A DNA stretch of 64,000 nt. It comes from Deinococcus ficus. GTDB taxonomy: Bacteria; Deinococcota; Deinococci; Deinococcales; Deinococcaceae. The stretch covers positions 1,538,001-1,602,000 of the forward strand of contig NZ_CP021081.1 in NCBI RefSeq assembly GCF_003444775.1, written 5' to 3'. The notes beneath the pieces were generated by a model. It was not told where the DNA came from and did not search any database. It was given only the letters and a program-made list of their open reading frames with translations. Positions 13,914 to 22,900 of the stretch are shown here, piece after piece. The translations under genes and the position numbers were made by a program. Numbering within the stretch: the stretch's first letter is position 1; the number at the start of each line of letters is the position of its first letter.

Positions 13914-15194
13914 ATGACCTCCCCGAGTTCCCTTGCGGCCCCCACTGCCGGGCCCAGCGCCGCCGTGCCCAGTCCGTGGAAATTGTCCGCCTTCTGGTTC
14001 GGGAGTGCCTTCCTGTGGCTGCTGCTGCTGCTGATCCTGATGCCCGCCGACGTGAAGCACTTCGTGGGGGACGCCGACAAGGGCAAGTACCTGGGCCTGC
14101 TGGGCGGCATCGGCGCGGTGGTGGCGCTGGTGCTCCCGCCCATCGTGGGCAACTACTCCGACCGGGTGGGCAAACGCCTGCCGCTGATGCGTCTGGGCGT
14201 GGGCGTCAGCGTGGTGGGGCTGGCGGTGATGGCCTTCGCGGCCACGACCCTGAACGGCATGAACGGCTTCTGGATCTACACGCTGGGGTTCCTGATCGTG
14301 CAGTTCGGGAACAATTACGCCACCGCGCCGTACAGCGCCCTGATTCCGGAACTCGTGCCGCAGGCCGAGCGCGGACGGTACAGCGGCGTGATGGGGCTGT
14401 TGCAGGCGTCCGGGCAGTTGCTGGGCGGCGTGACGGCCCTGCTGGTGGGGCTGCTGCACCTGCCGGGCCTGGTCAGTTACCTGCTGATCGCCGTGGCGGT
14501 CCTGGTGAGTGCCTGGGTGACGCTCTCCGGCGTGCCGGAAACGCAGGTAAAGGTCCGGAAGGAGTCGGGCCCGCGCCTGAGCCTCGCGCAGCTGTTCGCA
14601 CACCAGCCGTTCCTTTGGGTGTTCATCACGCGGGCACTGTTCGCGCTGGGGCAGTACAGCGTGCAGCCGTTCCTGAGCTACTACACCAAGGACGTCCTGA
14701 AGCAGGAGAACGCCAGTCTGTCCACCAGCATCCTGCTGATGACGATCATCGTCGGGGCGATCTGCACCACCCTGATCGGCGGGCGCCTGAGTGACCGCAT
14801 CGGGCGCAAACCCGTGATCTACGTGGCCGGCACCCTGATGGCCGCCATCGCGCTGCTGCTGCTGATCGCACCCAGCTTCCCGGTGGCGGTGGCGATGTCC
14901 CTGGTGTTCGGGCTGGGCTACGGCGCGTTCACCAGCGTGGACTGGGCGCTGGGCAGCGACGCCATGCCCAGCAGCGGCAGTTACGCCCGCGACATGGGCA
15001 TCTGGCATGTGGCGTTCGTGGCGCCGCAGCTGATCGAGTCCCCGCAGGGCATCCTGCTCGACCACGGCAACCGGCTGGGCGGGAACCTGGGGTACAGCTG
15101 GGTGTTCGGGCTGGCGGCCGTGTTCTTCATCCTGGGCGTGATCCTGGTGCGCAACGTGCCGGAAGCGCCCCGCGGGGCCCGCAAGGCGGGATAA
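13914..15194 (+). CDS. MFS transporter (SLC45/GPH-like)
   Basis: A 426-residue major facilitator protein with about twelve hydrophobic segments. The cytoplasmic loop-2 signature is [17 protein letters not shown] and the loop-8 copy is [18 protein letters not shown]. The early segment and N-terminus ([19 protein letters not shown]) resemble sugar-type SLC45/GPH transporters, but the substrate is unknown. Start ATG 13914 lies eight bases after a TATACT box (13900-13905), so the mRNA is probably leaderless. It follows the kinase by 24 bases but with its own promoter. Confidence 0.85.
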   Translation: MTSPSSLAAPTAGPSAAVPSPWKLSAFWFGSAFLWLLLLLILMPADVKHFVGDADKGKYLGLLGGIGAVVALVLPPIVGNYSDRVGKRLPLMRLGVGVSVVGLAVMAFAATTLNGMNGFWIYTLGFLIVQFGNNYATAPYSALIPELVPQAERGRYSGVMGLLQASGQLLGGVTALLVGLLHLPGLVSYLLIAVAVLVSAWVTLSGVPETQVKVRKESGPRLSLAQLFAHQPFLWVFITRALFALGQYSVQPFLSYYTKDVLKQENASLSTSILLMTIIVGAICTTLIGGRLSDRIGRKPVIYVAGTLMAAIALLLLIAPSFPVAVAMSLVFGLGYGAFTSVDWALGSDAMPSSGSYARDMGIWHVAFVAPQLIESPQGILLDHGNRLGGNLGYSWVFGLAAVFFILGVILVRNVPEAPRGARKAG

Positions 15195-15197
15195 GGT

Positions 15198-15224
15198 CAC
15201 CCGCCAGCGCGAGGCCGGCGGGTG
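15198..15224. terminator. Inverted repeat after MFS gene
   Basis: CACCCGCC (15198-15205) pairs perfectly with GGCGGGTG (15217-15224) across an 11-base loop, four bases after the MFS stop and before the convergent peptidase gene. No T-run. Confidence 0.5.
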
Positions 15225-15247
15225 TGGACGCTCAGGCAGGCGGCGGG

Positions 15248-15931
15248 TCAGTCGTCGCTGCTGCGGGCCATGGCGAACACGTTCATGAACTGCGCCAGGG
15301 CCATCGCAAAGCCGGCCACATAAGTGAGGGCAGCGGCGGTCAGAACGCGCCGGGCCCCAGCTTCCCCTTCGGCGCTGCCGTTCAGGGCGCGGCCCTGGAG
15401 GTACTGCAGCGCGCGGCGGCTGGCGTCGAACTCCACCGGCAGCGTGATCAGGTGAAACAGCAGCGCGAAGCCGAAGAAGATCACGCCGGCCCACACCAGG
15501 CCGCTGATCTGCAGGAACAGGCCCACCATCAGCAGCAACGGCGCGAGGTTCATACCGAGGCTCAGGGGCATGGCCATCTGACCGCGCAGGATCAGGGCCG
15601 GCATGCGGACCTTGTCCTGGATGGCGTGGCCGACCTCATGCGCGGCGACGGCCATGGCGGCCACGCTGGGCACGTTGTAGTTCCCCTCGGACAGGTTCAC
15701 AGTCTTGCGGACCGGGTCGTAGTGGTCGCTGAGGGTACCGGGCACCATCTGCACAGGGACGTTGTGCAGGCCGTTCTCGTCGAGCATCTGGCGGGCCACC
15801 TCGGCCCCGGTGAGGTTGCGGGCATTGCGGACCTGGCCCCAGCGGCGGTAACTGCTGGTCAGGTATCCCTGAATGAGCATGGAGGCGACAAAAATCGCCA
15901 GGATCAGAAAGGTGTACGGGCCAAAGATCAT
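15248..15931 (-). CDS. YugP-type membrane zinc metallopeptidase
   Basis: A 227-residue neutral zinc peptidase of the YugP family. TM1 spans about 5-22, followed by a GAEVAR..LD.NGL segment, NLSEGNYNVPSVAAMAVAAHEVGHAIQD with the HEVGH zinc motif (98-102), and three further membrane helices at the C-terminus (about 118-160 and 195-220). Members are thought to act in membrane-protein quality control; no substrate is known here. ATG 15931 is chosen: it has GTGGGGGT upstream; a GTG at 15949 directly abuts a TAAGAT -10 box and is less likely. Confidence 0.85.
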   Translation of the reverse strand: MIFGPYTFLILAIFVASMLIQGYLTSSYRRWGQVRNARNLTGAEVARQMLDENGLHNVPVQMVPGTLSDHYDPVRKTVNLSEGNYNVPSVAAMAVAAHEVGHAIQDKVRMPALILRGQMAMPLSLGMNLAPLLLMVGLFLQISGLVWAGVIFFGFALLFHLITLPVEFDASRRALQYLQGRALNGSAEGEAGARRVLTAAALTYVAGFAMALAQFMNVFAMARSSDD

Positions 15932-15980
15932 GTGATACCCCCACTTCACATCTTAGCCAACCACACTCAAGTTCAATGAG

Positions 15981-16019
15981 AAAACGTTCAGCGTGGACCG
16001 GGAAACCCCAGTCCACGCT
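15981..16019 (-). terminator. Probable terminator of spoVS
   Basis: Perfect 9-bp stem (AGCGTGGAC 15990-15998 with GTCCACGCT 16011-16019) and 12-base loop, followed in the minus direction by GAACG and TTTT. It lies 61 bases downstream of the spoVS stop. Confidence 0.55.
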
Positions 16020-16080
16020 TCACATTTGCCAACCGGCCGCCGCTGCCCCAGAGACAGCTGCCAGCCCTGTATGTTCGGGA

Positions 16081-16374
16081 TCAGCCCGTGCTGGCCTCGC
16101 CCGCGGCTTCCAGCGGCCGGGCCGTGACGGTGAAGCGCAGCGCAGTCCGCTCTTCCTGATCAGCGCCCAGCTTCACGAAGGCCGGCTGCGTCACCAGGTC
16201 CAGGTGGTCGCCCACCAGATACCCGCGGGCGATGGCCATGGCCTTCACACTCTGGTTCACGGCTGCGGGGCCGATCGCCTGAACTTCCACCTCACCCTGG
16301 GAGCGCAGCAGCGCGGCGATGGCACCGGCGAGGGCGTTGGGTCTCGAATTTCCAGAAACACGTAATACTTCCAC
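16081..16374 (-). CDS. spoVS: SpoVS-like nucleic-acid-binding protein
   Basis: A 97-residue protein, nearly all of it the SpoVS domain: EVLRVSGNSRPNALAGAIAA, then VEVQAIGPAAVNQSVKAMAIARGYL. In Bacillus SpoVS affects spore coat/cortex formation; the fold is Alba-like and probably binds nucleic acid. Homologues occur in non-spore-forming Deinococcus/Thermus, where the role is unknown. Start is GTG 16374 with AGAGG nine bases before it. A long (over 300-base) non-coding region precedes it. Confidence 0.92.
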   Translation of the reverse strand: MEVLRVSGNSRPNALAGAIAALLRSQGEVEVQAIGPAAVNQSVKAMAIARGYLVGDHLDLVTQPAFVKLGADQEERTALRFTVTARPLEAAGEASTG

Positions 16375-16685
16375 GATTCAACCTCTATAAGTCGTACAGG
16401 AACACGCTCGGTTTCGACGGTCCAGAACGGGGGTATTGTGGCGCCGCTTCCGAAGCGGTACAAGGCCCCCAGCGGGGGGGCCCGAAAAAGGCAAAATCTG
16501 CGTCCTGTGAAAGAAATCTGCAAGACTTCGCCTGTTATGGACCGCTCGGATCAGGGCGTCACCCCCCACCAGCATACCGTTCGACGTCGAACAAAAGGTG
16601 TGACCGCGCGGGTATTCTCTGCACATTTTTATTCACACCGTGCGCCCCCGCCCAGTACTCGCCCCGGCGCCGCGCCAATCCCTCC
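16375..16685. other. Non-coding region upstream of spoVS
   Basis: No convincing gene is seen here. It has lower GC tracts than the neighbouring genes, a perfect 14-bp palindrome GTTCGACGTCGAAC at 16579-16592, and TATAG-like sequence just before spoVS. It probably holds the spoVS promoter and control sites. Confidence 0.5.
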
Positions 16686-16714
16686 CCTTGCACCACGCCA
16701 GACAGCGGCGTAAC
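16686..16714 (+). promoter_or_regulatory. Sigma-70-type promoter of tRNA-Val
   Basis: TTGCAC (16686-16691), a 17-base spacer and TAACAT (16709-16714), about 37 bases before the mature tRNA 5' end. Confidence 0.65.
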
Positions 16715-16751
16715 ATGATCGGCCGTGCACCACCCCAGCGGTGACCCGGCC

Positions 16752-16826
<75 letters not shown>

Positions 16827-16832
16827 CAGCAG

Positions 16833-16857
16833 GCCCCGACCCCGGTCGGGGCTTTTT
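16833..16857 (+). terminator. Rho-independent terminator of tRNA-Val
   Basis: GCCCCGAC (16833-16840) pairs with GTCGGGGC (16845-16852), four-base loop, then TTTTT (16853-16857). Confidence 0.88.
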
Positions 16858-16957
16858 ACTGGCGCCCTGCCGTCCATGGTCAGGACCGGGCTGGACTGGC
16901 GATGACGCCAACGAACCGCAGGCAAGGCCCCACGGAGATCCACGTCCAGGCCCGGTC

Positions 16958-18181
16958 TCAGCCGGTGGTCGTCATGCGCTCCGCGACGGCCAGCACGTCC
17001 TTGGGACCGAGCACGCCCTTGAACCACACCACCCGGTCCCCGAAGTCTCTGGGGTCCACCCCGGCCTTCTCCAGGTTCAGGCGCTCGGAGACGCACACGA
17101 TCACGTCGGTCCGGCCGGATCTGCGCAGCAGTTCGAACTTCTTCCGGAGGTACTCAGGCCGCCAGTACCCGACGATCTCCACCAGCACCGACTGTTCGCC
17201 CTTCACCAGGCGGAAGTCGGGGAGGATCACCCCGCCGGGCACGGGCACGAGGTCCACCTCGCGTTCCAGCGTCCAGTCCGTGCTCAATTTCGCGAACCGC
17301 TCGGTAAAGCCGGCTTCCAGCGCGGAGTCGTGCTCCTCCGGGGGTTTGTAGTGGCTGACGTAGCCGTCCTCGCTGGTGAGCTGCAGCATCCATTCCTGGT
17401 CCGCTTTGTCCACCCAGGCGAGTTCATGGCGGGGTTTGACCTGGGCGGTCAGGTCCCATTTCGTGACGTGCAGCAGAGCGGGGAGAAATTTCGCCATGGC
17501 GAGGCCGTAGCGGGTGGTGCTGCCGAACAGGCTGGACGGGCCGTCCATCGTCAGGGTGAAGCCGATGCCGGCGTCGCCCTCCACGGTGAGCATCAGCCCG
17601 AAGAACTTCGTGTACTTCAGCAGTTGCTTGTACCGGGCCGGTTCGTTGCGGCGGGCGGTGATGATCAGGCTGTACGCCCGGTACAGCTGCCCCTGCACCT
17701 GCGCCAGATCGAAGCGCTGAATGAGTTCCGTGGGCGTGGGCGGGTCGAAGGCCACCAGGGTCTGCTGGTCCGGCAGGTCCGCGTACAGGGCCGAGAGAAC
17801 GTCTGCCGGGGACACGGTCGGGCCCAGTTCTCTGGCCGCCTGGTCCAGGATCCGGGCAGTCCGGTGTCGGCTGGGTGGGCCGCCCTGCGCCAGGGCGAAC
17901 ACCCGTTGCCTCACCGCGGCCGGTTCCGTGTCGCCTCCGGCCTCGAACTCGGCCGTCTGGGTGAGGAGGTGCGCCAGCCCGCGGGGCACCTTGACGCTGG
18001 GTACATTCTTCTCGAAAGGCTGCAGGGCCTCATCCAGTTCGAAGCGGCGTTTGCCGATATGCGCCTCGAACGTGGCGATGAGGCTCTCGGCGAGCTGGAG
18101 ATTGGAGGGCGTGGGCTTGAGTCTCGCGGGCAGCACGATGCCGGCCTTGACGTTGAACTTGAGCAGTTCAGTCGGCAGCAT
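16958..18181 (-). CDS. Bax1-type nuclease (DUF790), partner of XPB
   Basis: A 407-residue DUF790 protein. Archaeal Bax1 of this family is a structure-specific endonuclease that binds the XPB helicase. Visible: the N-terminal MLPTELLKFNVKAGIVLPARL typical of the family, a central domain with YSLIITARRNEPARYKQLLKYTKFFGLML, and a C-terminal nuclease-like region with GGVILPDFRLVKGEQSVLVEIVGYW, where the spaced D...E/I-V-G pattern resembles PD-(D/E)XK cores. Its ATG directly follows the helicase TGA with no gap, so the pair is surely cotranscribed. Likely role: DNA incision coupled to XPB unwinding. Confidence 0.85.
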   Translation of the reverse strand: MLPTELLKFNVKAGIVLPARLKPTPSNLQLAESLIATFEAHIGKRRFELDEALQPFEKNVPSVKVPRGLAHLLTQTAEFEAGGDTEPAAVRQRVFALAQGGPPSRHRTARILDQAARELGPTVSPADVLSALYADLPDQQTLVAFDPPTPTELIQRFDLAQVQGQLYRAYSLIITARRNEPARYKQLLKYTKFFGLMLTVEGDAGIGFTLTMDGPSSLFGSTTRYGLAMAKFLPALLHVTKWDLTAQVKPRHELAWVDKADQEWMLQLTSEDGYVSHYKPPEEHDSALEAGFTERFAKLSTDWTLEREVDLVPVPGGVILPDFRLVKGEQSVLVEIVGYWRPEYLRKKFELLRRSGRTDVIVCVSERLNLEKAGVDPRDFGDRVVWFKGVLGPKDVLAVAERMTTTG

Positions 18182-19633
18182 TCAGCCCACCGGCCCGTTC
18201 TGATCTTCCCAGAAGCGATCGAAGTCGGCCGGCTCCCCGGGGCGCCATTGCCCCTTGCGCTGCTGGCTGACGCGTTCCTCGCTCGTTCCTTCGGTGATGA
18301 CCTCGTACAGCACGGCCTGCTTGCCCTCGGATTTGCGCAGGATCCGCCCGAGGCGCTGGATGTGCTCCCGTTCGGTGGACGTGCCGGACAGCACCACGGC
18401 CAGGCTGGCTTCCGGCACGTCCACACCCTCGTTCAGGACTCGGCTGGTCGCCAGGTACTGGTATTCCCCGCTGCGGAAGCGTTCCAGGATGGCGCTGCGT
18501 TCCTTCACCGGGGTCTGGTGCGTGATGACAGGAATCAGAAATTCGCGGCTGACGCGGTAGGCGGCGTCGTTGTCGTTCGTGAAGATCAGGGTCCGCGAGT
18601 CGGGATGCTCGGCCAGAATCGCCTCCAGCACCCGGAGTTTCCCCTCGGTGCCGTACGCGATGCTCCTGGCTTCCTGGTGGGCGCGCATGGCCTTGCGTCC
18701 AGCGAGGCTGCCGCTGGCGGCCACGAACTGCTGCCAGCCATCCAGGGACCCGAAGCGGATGCCTTCCTGCCTCAGGAACTCGTTCCGGAAGCGGATCAGT
18801 TCGTCGTAGCGTTCTTGCTCGGCGCGGGAAAGCTTGACCCGGACGAGCTCCAAGCGGTAATCCGCCAGGGTGTCACCTGCGAGTTCCGCCGGGGACACGC
18901 TGTAGACGACAGGCCCGATCAATTCGTCCAGGTCCCGTTCCCGGCCGTCGGAGCGTTTCAGGGTGGCGGACAGCCCCAGGCGGTAGGGAGCGAGGCTCAT
19001 CTCCGCGATGACGCGCGTGAAGTCGCTGGGCAGGTGATGCACCTCGTCGCAGATCAAGAGGGCGTAGCGTCCGGCGAGCGTTTCGGCGTGAATGGCGGCA
19101 GAGTCGTACGTCGCGATCAGGATGGGCGTCTCGTCATGGCTGCCGCCGCCCAGCAGGCCCACGTTCGCGTCCGGGAAGGCGGCCACCAGCCCGGAATACC
19201 ACTGCTCCATCAGGTCCAGGGTGGGCACGGTAATCAGGGTGCTGCGGGGCGTGTCACGCATCGCCAGCTGCGCGAGATAGGTCTTCCCTGCCCCGGTCGG
19301 CAGGACCGCCACGCCGCGCCGCCCGGCCGCCTTCCAGGCCTGCAACGCGCCACTTTGATGCGGGTAGGGCCGTTGGTCGCGCACGAAGCTCAGGTCGAGC
19401 TTCTGGAAGCCGGCCGCGTCGTCCCGCAGGGGCAGGGCGGCCTGCCGGGCCGTTTCCATGATCTCCCGGTAGGCCCGGCCTCGCGCGCGGTAGCTCTGGC
19501 TCCGGTCGTCCCAGGTGAAGAAGTCACGCAGCGCTTCGGGGCATTCGCGCATGACGAGCGTGCCGCGGTCCAGCCGGAGGACCGCGGTCACCTGCCCCAC
19601 CGGGGGGGGCAGGAGCGTGGAGGGGGGGCGCAC
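18182..19633 (-). CDS. XPB/Rad25-like superfamily 2 DNA helicase
   Basis: A 483-residue SF2 helicase of the bacterial/archaeal XPB group. RecA domain 1 has PTGAGKT (112-118), DEVHH (196-200) and SATLKRSDGRERD, the last containing the Arg-Glu-rich insertion characteristic of XPB. Domain 2 has FTNDND, LNEGVDVPEASLAVVLSGTST and motif VI QRLGRILRKS. XPB unwinds DNA 3' to 5' in repair. Start GTG 19633 is 19 bases after the ASCH gene stop; the N-terminal Pro-rich stretch makes the exact start uncertain. Second-to-last gene of a four-gene operon ending with Bax1. Confidence 0.88.
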   Translation of the reverse strand: MRPPSTLLPPPVGQVTAVLRLDRGTLVMRECPEALRDFFTWDDRSQSYRARGRAYREIMETARQAALPLRDDAAGFQKLDLSFVRDQRPYPHQSGALQAWKAAGRRGVAVLPTGAGKTYLAQLAMRDTPRSTLITVPTLDLMEQWYSGLVAAFPDANVGLLGGGSHDETPILIATYDSAAIHAETLAGRYALLICDEVHHLPSDFTRVIAEMSLAPYRLGLSATLKRSDGRERDLDELIGPVVYSVSPAELAGDTLADYRLELVRVKLSRAEQERYDELIRFRNEFLRQEGIRFGSLDGWQQFVAASGSLAGRKAMRAHQEARSIAYGTEGKLRVLEAILAEHPDSRTLIFTNDNDAAYRVSREFLIPVITHQTPVKERSAILERFRSGEYQYLATSRVLNEGVDVPEASLAVVLSGTSTEREHIQRLGRILRKSEGKQAVLYEVITEGTSEERVSQQRKGQWRPGEPADFDRFWEDQNGPVG

Positions 19634-19652
19634 GGCACGGGCATCGGCGGGG

Positions 19653-20147
19653 TCAGCTGGCCCGGCTGAGCTGGAACTGCATCTGGCGGCGCACGCGTTC
19701 CTGCACGAGCACGTCCGGCACCCACAGGCCCTGCTGGCCGCGCACGGGAATGGGCACGTCGAAGCGCATGGGGTGGCGGAAGGTCAGGGCGATCCGGCCG
19801 GGTTCGTACCAGGCGGATTCGCTGTACTCGTCCACGGCGGCCAGGGTCACCACGCCGATCACGGCGGAGGGCGTGACGGTCGTCGGCCAGTACCGCTGGC
19901 CGCCGTGCCGGTAGACCCAGTCGTTCCAGTGCCGCTCGAAGCGGCTTCCGGCGTGGATGAGGAGGGGCTGGTTCAGCAGGCGGCGGGCCTGCGCGGTGTG
20001 GTGCGGCGCGGCGTGCCAGGGGCGGCTGTCCACGTCCCGGCCGCAGTCCAGGGTGGCGCTCGCCAGGGGTTCGGGGATGGTCAGGGCGTGCAGGGGCGCC
20101 CCGGGCGTGGGGACCGGCCAGGGCATGGGCTGGTGGGGCGCGGCCAT
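19653..20147 (-). CDS. ASCH-domain-like protein
   Basis: A 164-residue protein resembling ASCH domains, a PUA-like fold expected to bind RNA. The landmarks are HALTIPEPLASATLDCGRDVDSRPW, which parallels the usual ALTIRQPWA...K..E.R.W start, then LLIHAG, and a central AVIGVVTLAAVDEY strand pair ending in a FRHPMRFDVPIPVRGQQGLW segment. Its ATG directly abuts the TGA of the upstream small gene, and the helicase starts 19 bases after its stop. Specific role unknown; the coupling to XPB-Bax1 is the interesting point. Confidence 0.65.
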   Translation of the reverse strand: MAAPHQPMPWPVPTPGAPLHALTIPEPLASATLDCGRDVDSRPWHAAPHHTAQARRLLNQPLLIHAGSRFERHWNDWVYRHGGQRYWPTTVTPSAVIGVVTLAAVDEYSESAWYEPGRIALTFRHPMRFDVPIPVRGQQGLWVPDVLVQERVRRQMQFQLSRAS

Positions 20148-20423
20148 TCAGCTCACCTCGTCGAGTTGCAGCCAGTCGAGGTTGAAGAACACCCGGTCGA
20201 TCCAGCGGGCGAGGTCCTCCATGACCTCGTCCGGGTGGTAGGGGAACCACTGCCCGATCAGGAGGGTGGCGCCGCCGCCGCTGAGCATCTGGCCGGGTGA
20301 GAGGATGACGCCCGCGTCGTAGGTTTCGGCGGCGTGTGTTTCGAGGTCGTGCAGGGCCTGGGGGTCCACCTCGTGGCCGGGAGGCGGGTACAGCAGGATC
20401 ACGGCGGCTGCTGGTTCGCTCAT
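20148..20423 (-). CDS. Small conserved-looking protein, first gene of XPB operon
   Basis: A 91-residue acidic protein starting MSEPAAAVILLYPPPG at ATG 20423. It has no signal peptide or membrane segment; the end is WIDRVFFNLDWLQLDEVS. I do not recognise the family. Its TGA touches the ATG of the ASCH gene, and a TATATT box (20452-20457, minus) lies about 28 bases upstream of its start, so it probably opens the operon small protein-ASCH-XPB-Bax1. Confidence 0.7.
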   Translation of the reverse strand: MSEPAAAVILLYPPPGHEVDPQALHDLETHAAETYDAGVILSPGQMLSGGGATLLIGQWFPYHPDEVMEDLARWIDRVFFNLDWLQLDEVS

Positions 20424-20497
20424 AGCAGAATCATGCCTCAGGAATTGCCTCAATATAGTAATCCGGTTCCGGCACCCGGCCAGAAGGGGCGCGGCCC

Positions 20498-21526
20498 TCA
20501 TGGCCCGGCCACCATCCGGTTCCGGCCTGCCGCCTTCGCCTCGTACAGGCGCCGGTCGGCGAGGTCCACCAGCCCGGTCACGCCGACCGCCTCACTCAGG
20601 CAGGCCAAGCCCGCACTCAGGGTCACGGGCGGGATCCCGGGCGGCAGCACCGTCCGCACCACGGTCAGCACCCGCTGCCCCACCTCCCGGGCGTCCGCGG
20701 GAGACAGGTCGGCCAGAGCCACCAGGAACTCCTCTCCGCCCCAGCGCACCAGCACGTCGCTGGGCCGGGTCAGGTCCCTCAGGAGCGCGGCGACGGCCAC
20801 GAGCACCTCGTCGCCGCGCCGGTGGCCCAGGGAATCGTTGATCTGCTTGAAGTGGTCCAGGTCGAAGAGAATCACCGCCAGCCGCTCGGGCGCGGCCTGC
20901 CACTGCCCGGCCAGGGCGGCCAGTTGCGCCTCCCCGGAGCGGCGGTTGCACAGCCCGGTCAGGGGATCGGTCGCGGCGATCGCGGCCAGGGCGGCGCTGC
21001 GCACCCGCTCGGTGCTGACCTCCTGCCCGTGCAGCGTCAGGTGCCACGCCAGCGGAATCGTGAACCCGGTGAGGATCAGCCCCGGCACGTCCGGCACGGT
21101 GGACTGCATCGCCCCGCTGAACAGCAGCCCGTACGTCACGCCCACCAGCACGGTCGCCCAGCGCAGTGGCAGCCAGGAGAACGCCAGCAGGAACACGATG
21201 ACGGCGTGCAGCAGCAGGCCGGACGTGATGGGCCGCTGGGTCTGGGCCACCACCGCCACGTTGAGCAGCAGCCATAGGGTCACCAGCCCCACCGCGCCGC
21301 GCTGCACGTGATGAATGGGCAGGCGCGGCCAGCCGGCCAGGACCACCAGCAGCCCGTTCAGTCCGAAGGCCACCATGGCCGGCACCGAGACGAACGTGGC
21401 GGTCGGGTCGCGGTCTACGTACAGCCGCGTCAGGATCTGCACGAGCAGGGCCAGCAGCGCCAGCACCATCAGCGCCCCCCTCTGCCGGCGTTGGTTGGCG
21501 TCGATCTGGCGCTGGGGGGCCTCCAC
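20498..21526 (-). CDS. Membrane-bound diguanylate cyclase (GGDEF)
   Basis: A 342-residue protein with five or six N-terminal membrane helices (about 18-170) followed by a GGDEF domain (about 185-340). The active-site loop is GGEEF (263-267) and DLDHFKQINDSLGH carries the metal-binding Asp, so it should make cyclic di-GMP. No I-site RxxD was clearly placed before the GGEEF. Start chosen at GTG 21526, six bases after TACGGT (21533-21538), the leaderless pattern of this genome; an ATG at 21565 lies upstream of that -10 box and is unlikely. Confidence 0.87.
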   Translation of the reverse strand: MEAPQRQIDANQRRQRGALMVLALLALLVQILTRLYVDRDPTATFVSVPAMVAFGLNGLLVVLAGWPRLPIHHVQRGAVGLVTLWLLLNVAVVAQTQRPITSGLLLHAVIVFLLAFSWLPLRWATVLVGVTYGLLFSGAMQSTVPDVPGLILTGFTIPLAWHLTLHGQEVSTERVRSAALAAIAATDPLTGLCNRRSGEAQLAALAGQWQAAPERLAVILFDLDHFKQINDSLGHRRGDEVLVAVAALLRDLTRPSDVLVRWGGEEFLVALADLSPADAREVGQRVLTVVRTVLPPGIPPVTLSAGLACLSEAVGVTGLVDLADRRLYEAKAAGRNRMVAGP

Positions 21527-21688
21527 GCCCCCACCGTACCCGAGTGCCCGGACGCGGCCCTTCATCTGTTCCCCGGCCCGGATTCATGCAGGGCCGCGCC
21601 GCCCGCCTGCACGCGCAGAAGCCTCCGGGGCGCCGTGATGAGCGCCGGTCACTCATCGCCGACCTCCGGCCGTGGGGGAGAATGCCGG

Positions 21689-22900
21689 ATGCCTCCGGTT
21701 CAAGCGGACCTCCTTCTTCCCTGCGGCGTCACCCTGCACGGCCGCCTGTTCAAGGGCGCCATGAGCGAGGGTCTGGGCGACCGCGCGGGCGCGCCCCGGC
21801 CCGAACTGGGCCGCCTGTATGCGCGCTGGGCGCGCAGCGGCATCGGGTTGCTGATCACCGGGAACGTGATGATCGCCGCCCGCGCCCTCGGCGAGCCCGG
21901 CAACGTCATCCTGGAGGACGACCGGCACCTTGCCGCCTTCCACGACTGGGCGGTGCGGGGACAGCGGGACGGCACGCAGGTGTGGGTGCAGCTCAACCAC
22001 CCGGGGAAGCAGGCGCCGCGCGGCCTGAACGCCGAGACGGTCGCCCCCAGCGCCCTGCCCTTCCCGGGCGCGATGGGCCGGGCCTTCGCCACACCCCGCG
22101 CCCTGACCCGCGAGGAGATTCACGGCCTGAGCGGCCGCTTTGCCGCGTCGGCCCGGCTGGCGCAGCGGGCGGGCTTCGGCGGGGTGCAGCTGCACGCCGC
22201 GCACGGGTACCTGCTCTCCCAGTTCCTGTCGCCCCGGCACAACGTGCGCCAGGACGAGTACGGCGGCAGCCCTGAGAATCGCCGCCGCTTCCTGCTGGAA
22301 ACGTTCGCGGCCGTGCGCGCCGCGGTCGGCCCGCGGTTTCCGGTGTCGGTGAAGCTCAATTCGTCGGACTTCGTGCGCGGCGGCCTCAGCGAGGAAGAGA
22401 GCCTGGAGGTCGTGCGGACCCTCGGGGAGGCCGGGTGCGACCTGATCGAGATTTCCGGCGGCACGTACGAGAAACCCATGATGATGCTGGGCCGCGGGGA
22501 GCGCGGCGGGTTCTTCGCGGACTTCTCCCGGCGGGCGCGTGCGCTGGCGGGCGTGCCGGTCGGTGTGACCGGCGGGTTCCGGGACGCAGACGTGATCCGC
22601 GAGGCGCTGGATTCAGGGGCAGCGGACCTGATCGGTCTGGGCCGCCCGCTGGCGGTGGACCCGGACTTCGCTGGACGGGTGCTGCGGGGCGAGACGCTGC
22701 CCCGGCTCGCCCGCCCCGGGCGGACCGGCGTGCGGGCCGTGGACCGGTCCGGGTCCTTCGACACGCTGTGGCACGAGGACGCCCTGCGGCGCCACAGCCG
22801 GGGCCAGCCGGTCCGTCCCGACGAGAACATGCGGCTGGCCCTGCTGCGAATCCTGGCCTCCACGGGCGTGCAGGCGGCCCTGCGCCAGCGCCGGGCCTAG
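21689..22900 (+). CDS. NADH:flavin oxidoreductase, old yellow enzyme family
   Basis: A 403-residue FMN-dependent TIM-barrel enzyme. Typical elements are GRLFKGAMSEGLGD near the start, QLNHPGKQA, GGVQLHAAHGYLLSQFLSP with the substrate-binding His pair, NVRQDEYGGSPENRRRFLLE, and GLGRPLAVDPDF at the phosphate-binding end. Substrate unknown; such enzymes reduce enones or nitro compounds. ATG 21689 gives a short family-like N-terminus. Its stop overlaps tail to tail with the convergent permease gene (CTAG). Confidence 0.9.
   Translation: MPPVQADLLLPCGVTLHGRLFKGAMSEGLGDRAGAPRPELGRLYARWARSGIGLLITGNVMIAARALGEPGNVILEDDRHLAAFHDWAVRGQRDGTQVWVQLNHPGKQAPRGLNAETVAPSALPFPGAMGRAFATPRALTREEIHGLSGRFAASARLAQRAGFGGVQLHAAHGYLLSQFLSPRHNVRQDEYGGSPENRRRFLLETFAAVRAAVGPRFPVSVKLNSSDFVRGGLSEEESLEVVRTLGEAGCDLIEISGGTYEKPMMMLGRGERGGFFADFSRRARALAGVPVGVTGGFRDADVIREALDSGAADLIGLGRPLAVDPDFAGRVLRGETLPRLARPGRTGVRAVDRSGSFDTLWHEDALRRHSRGQPVRPDENMRLALLRILASTGVQAALRQRRA

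Noticed and set aside
16579..16592. LexA/SOS box reading of the GTTCG-ACGT-CGAAC palindrome
   Set aside because: The arms are in the reverse order to the CGAAC-N4-GTTCG LexA box of Gram-positive type; kept only as an unassigned palindrome.
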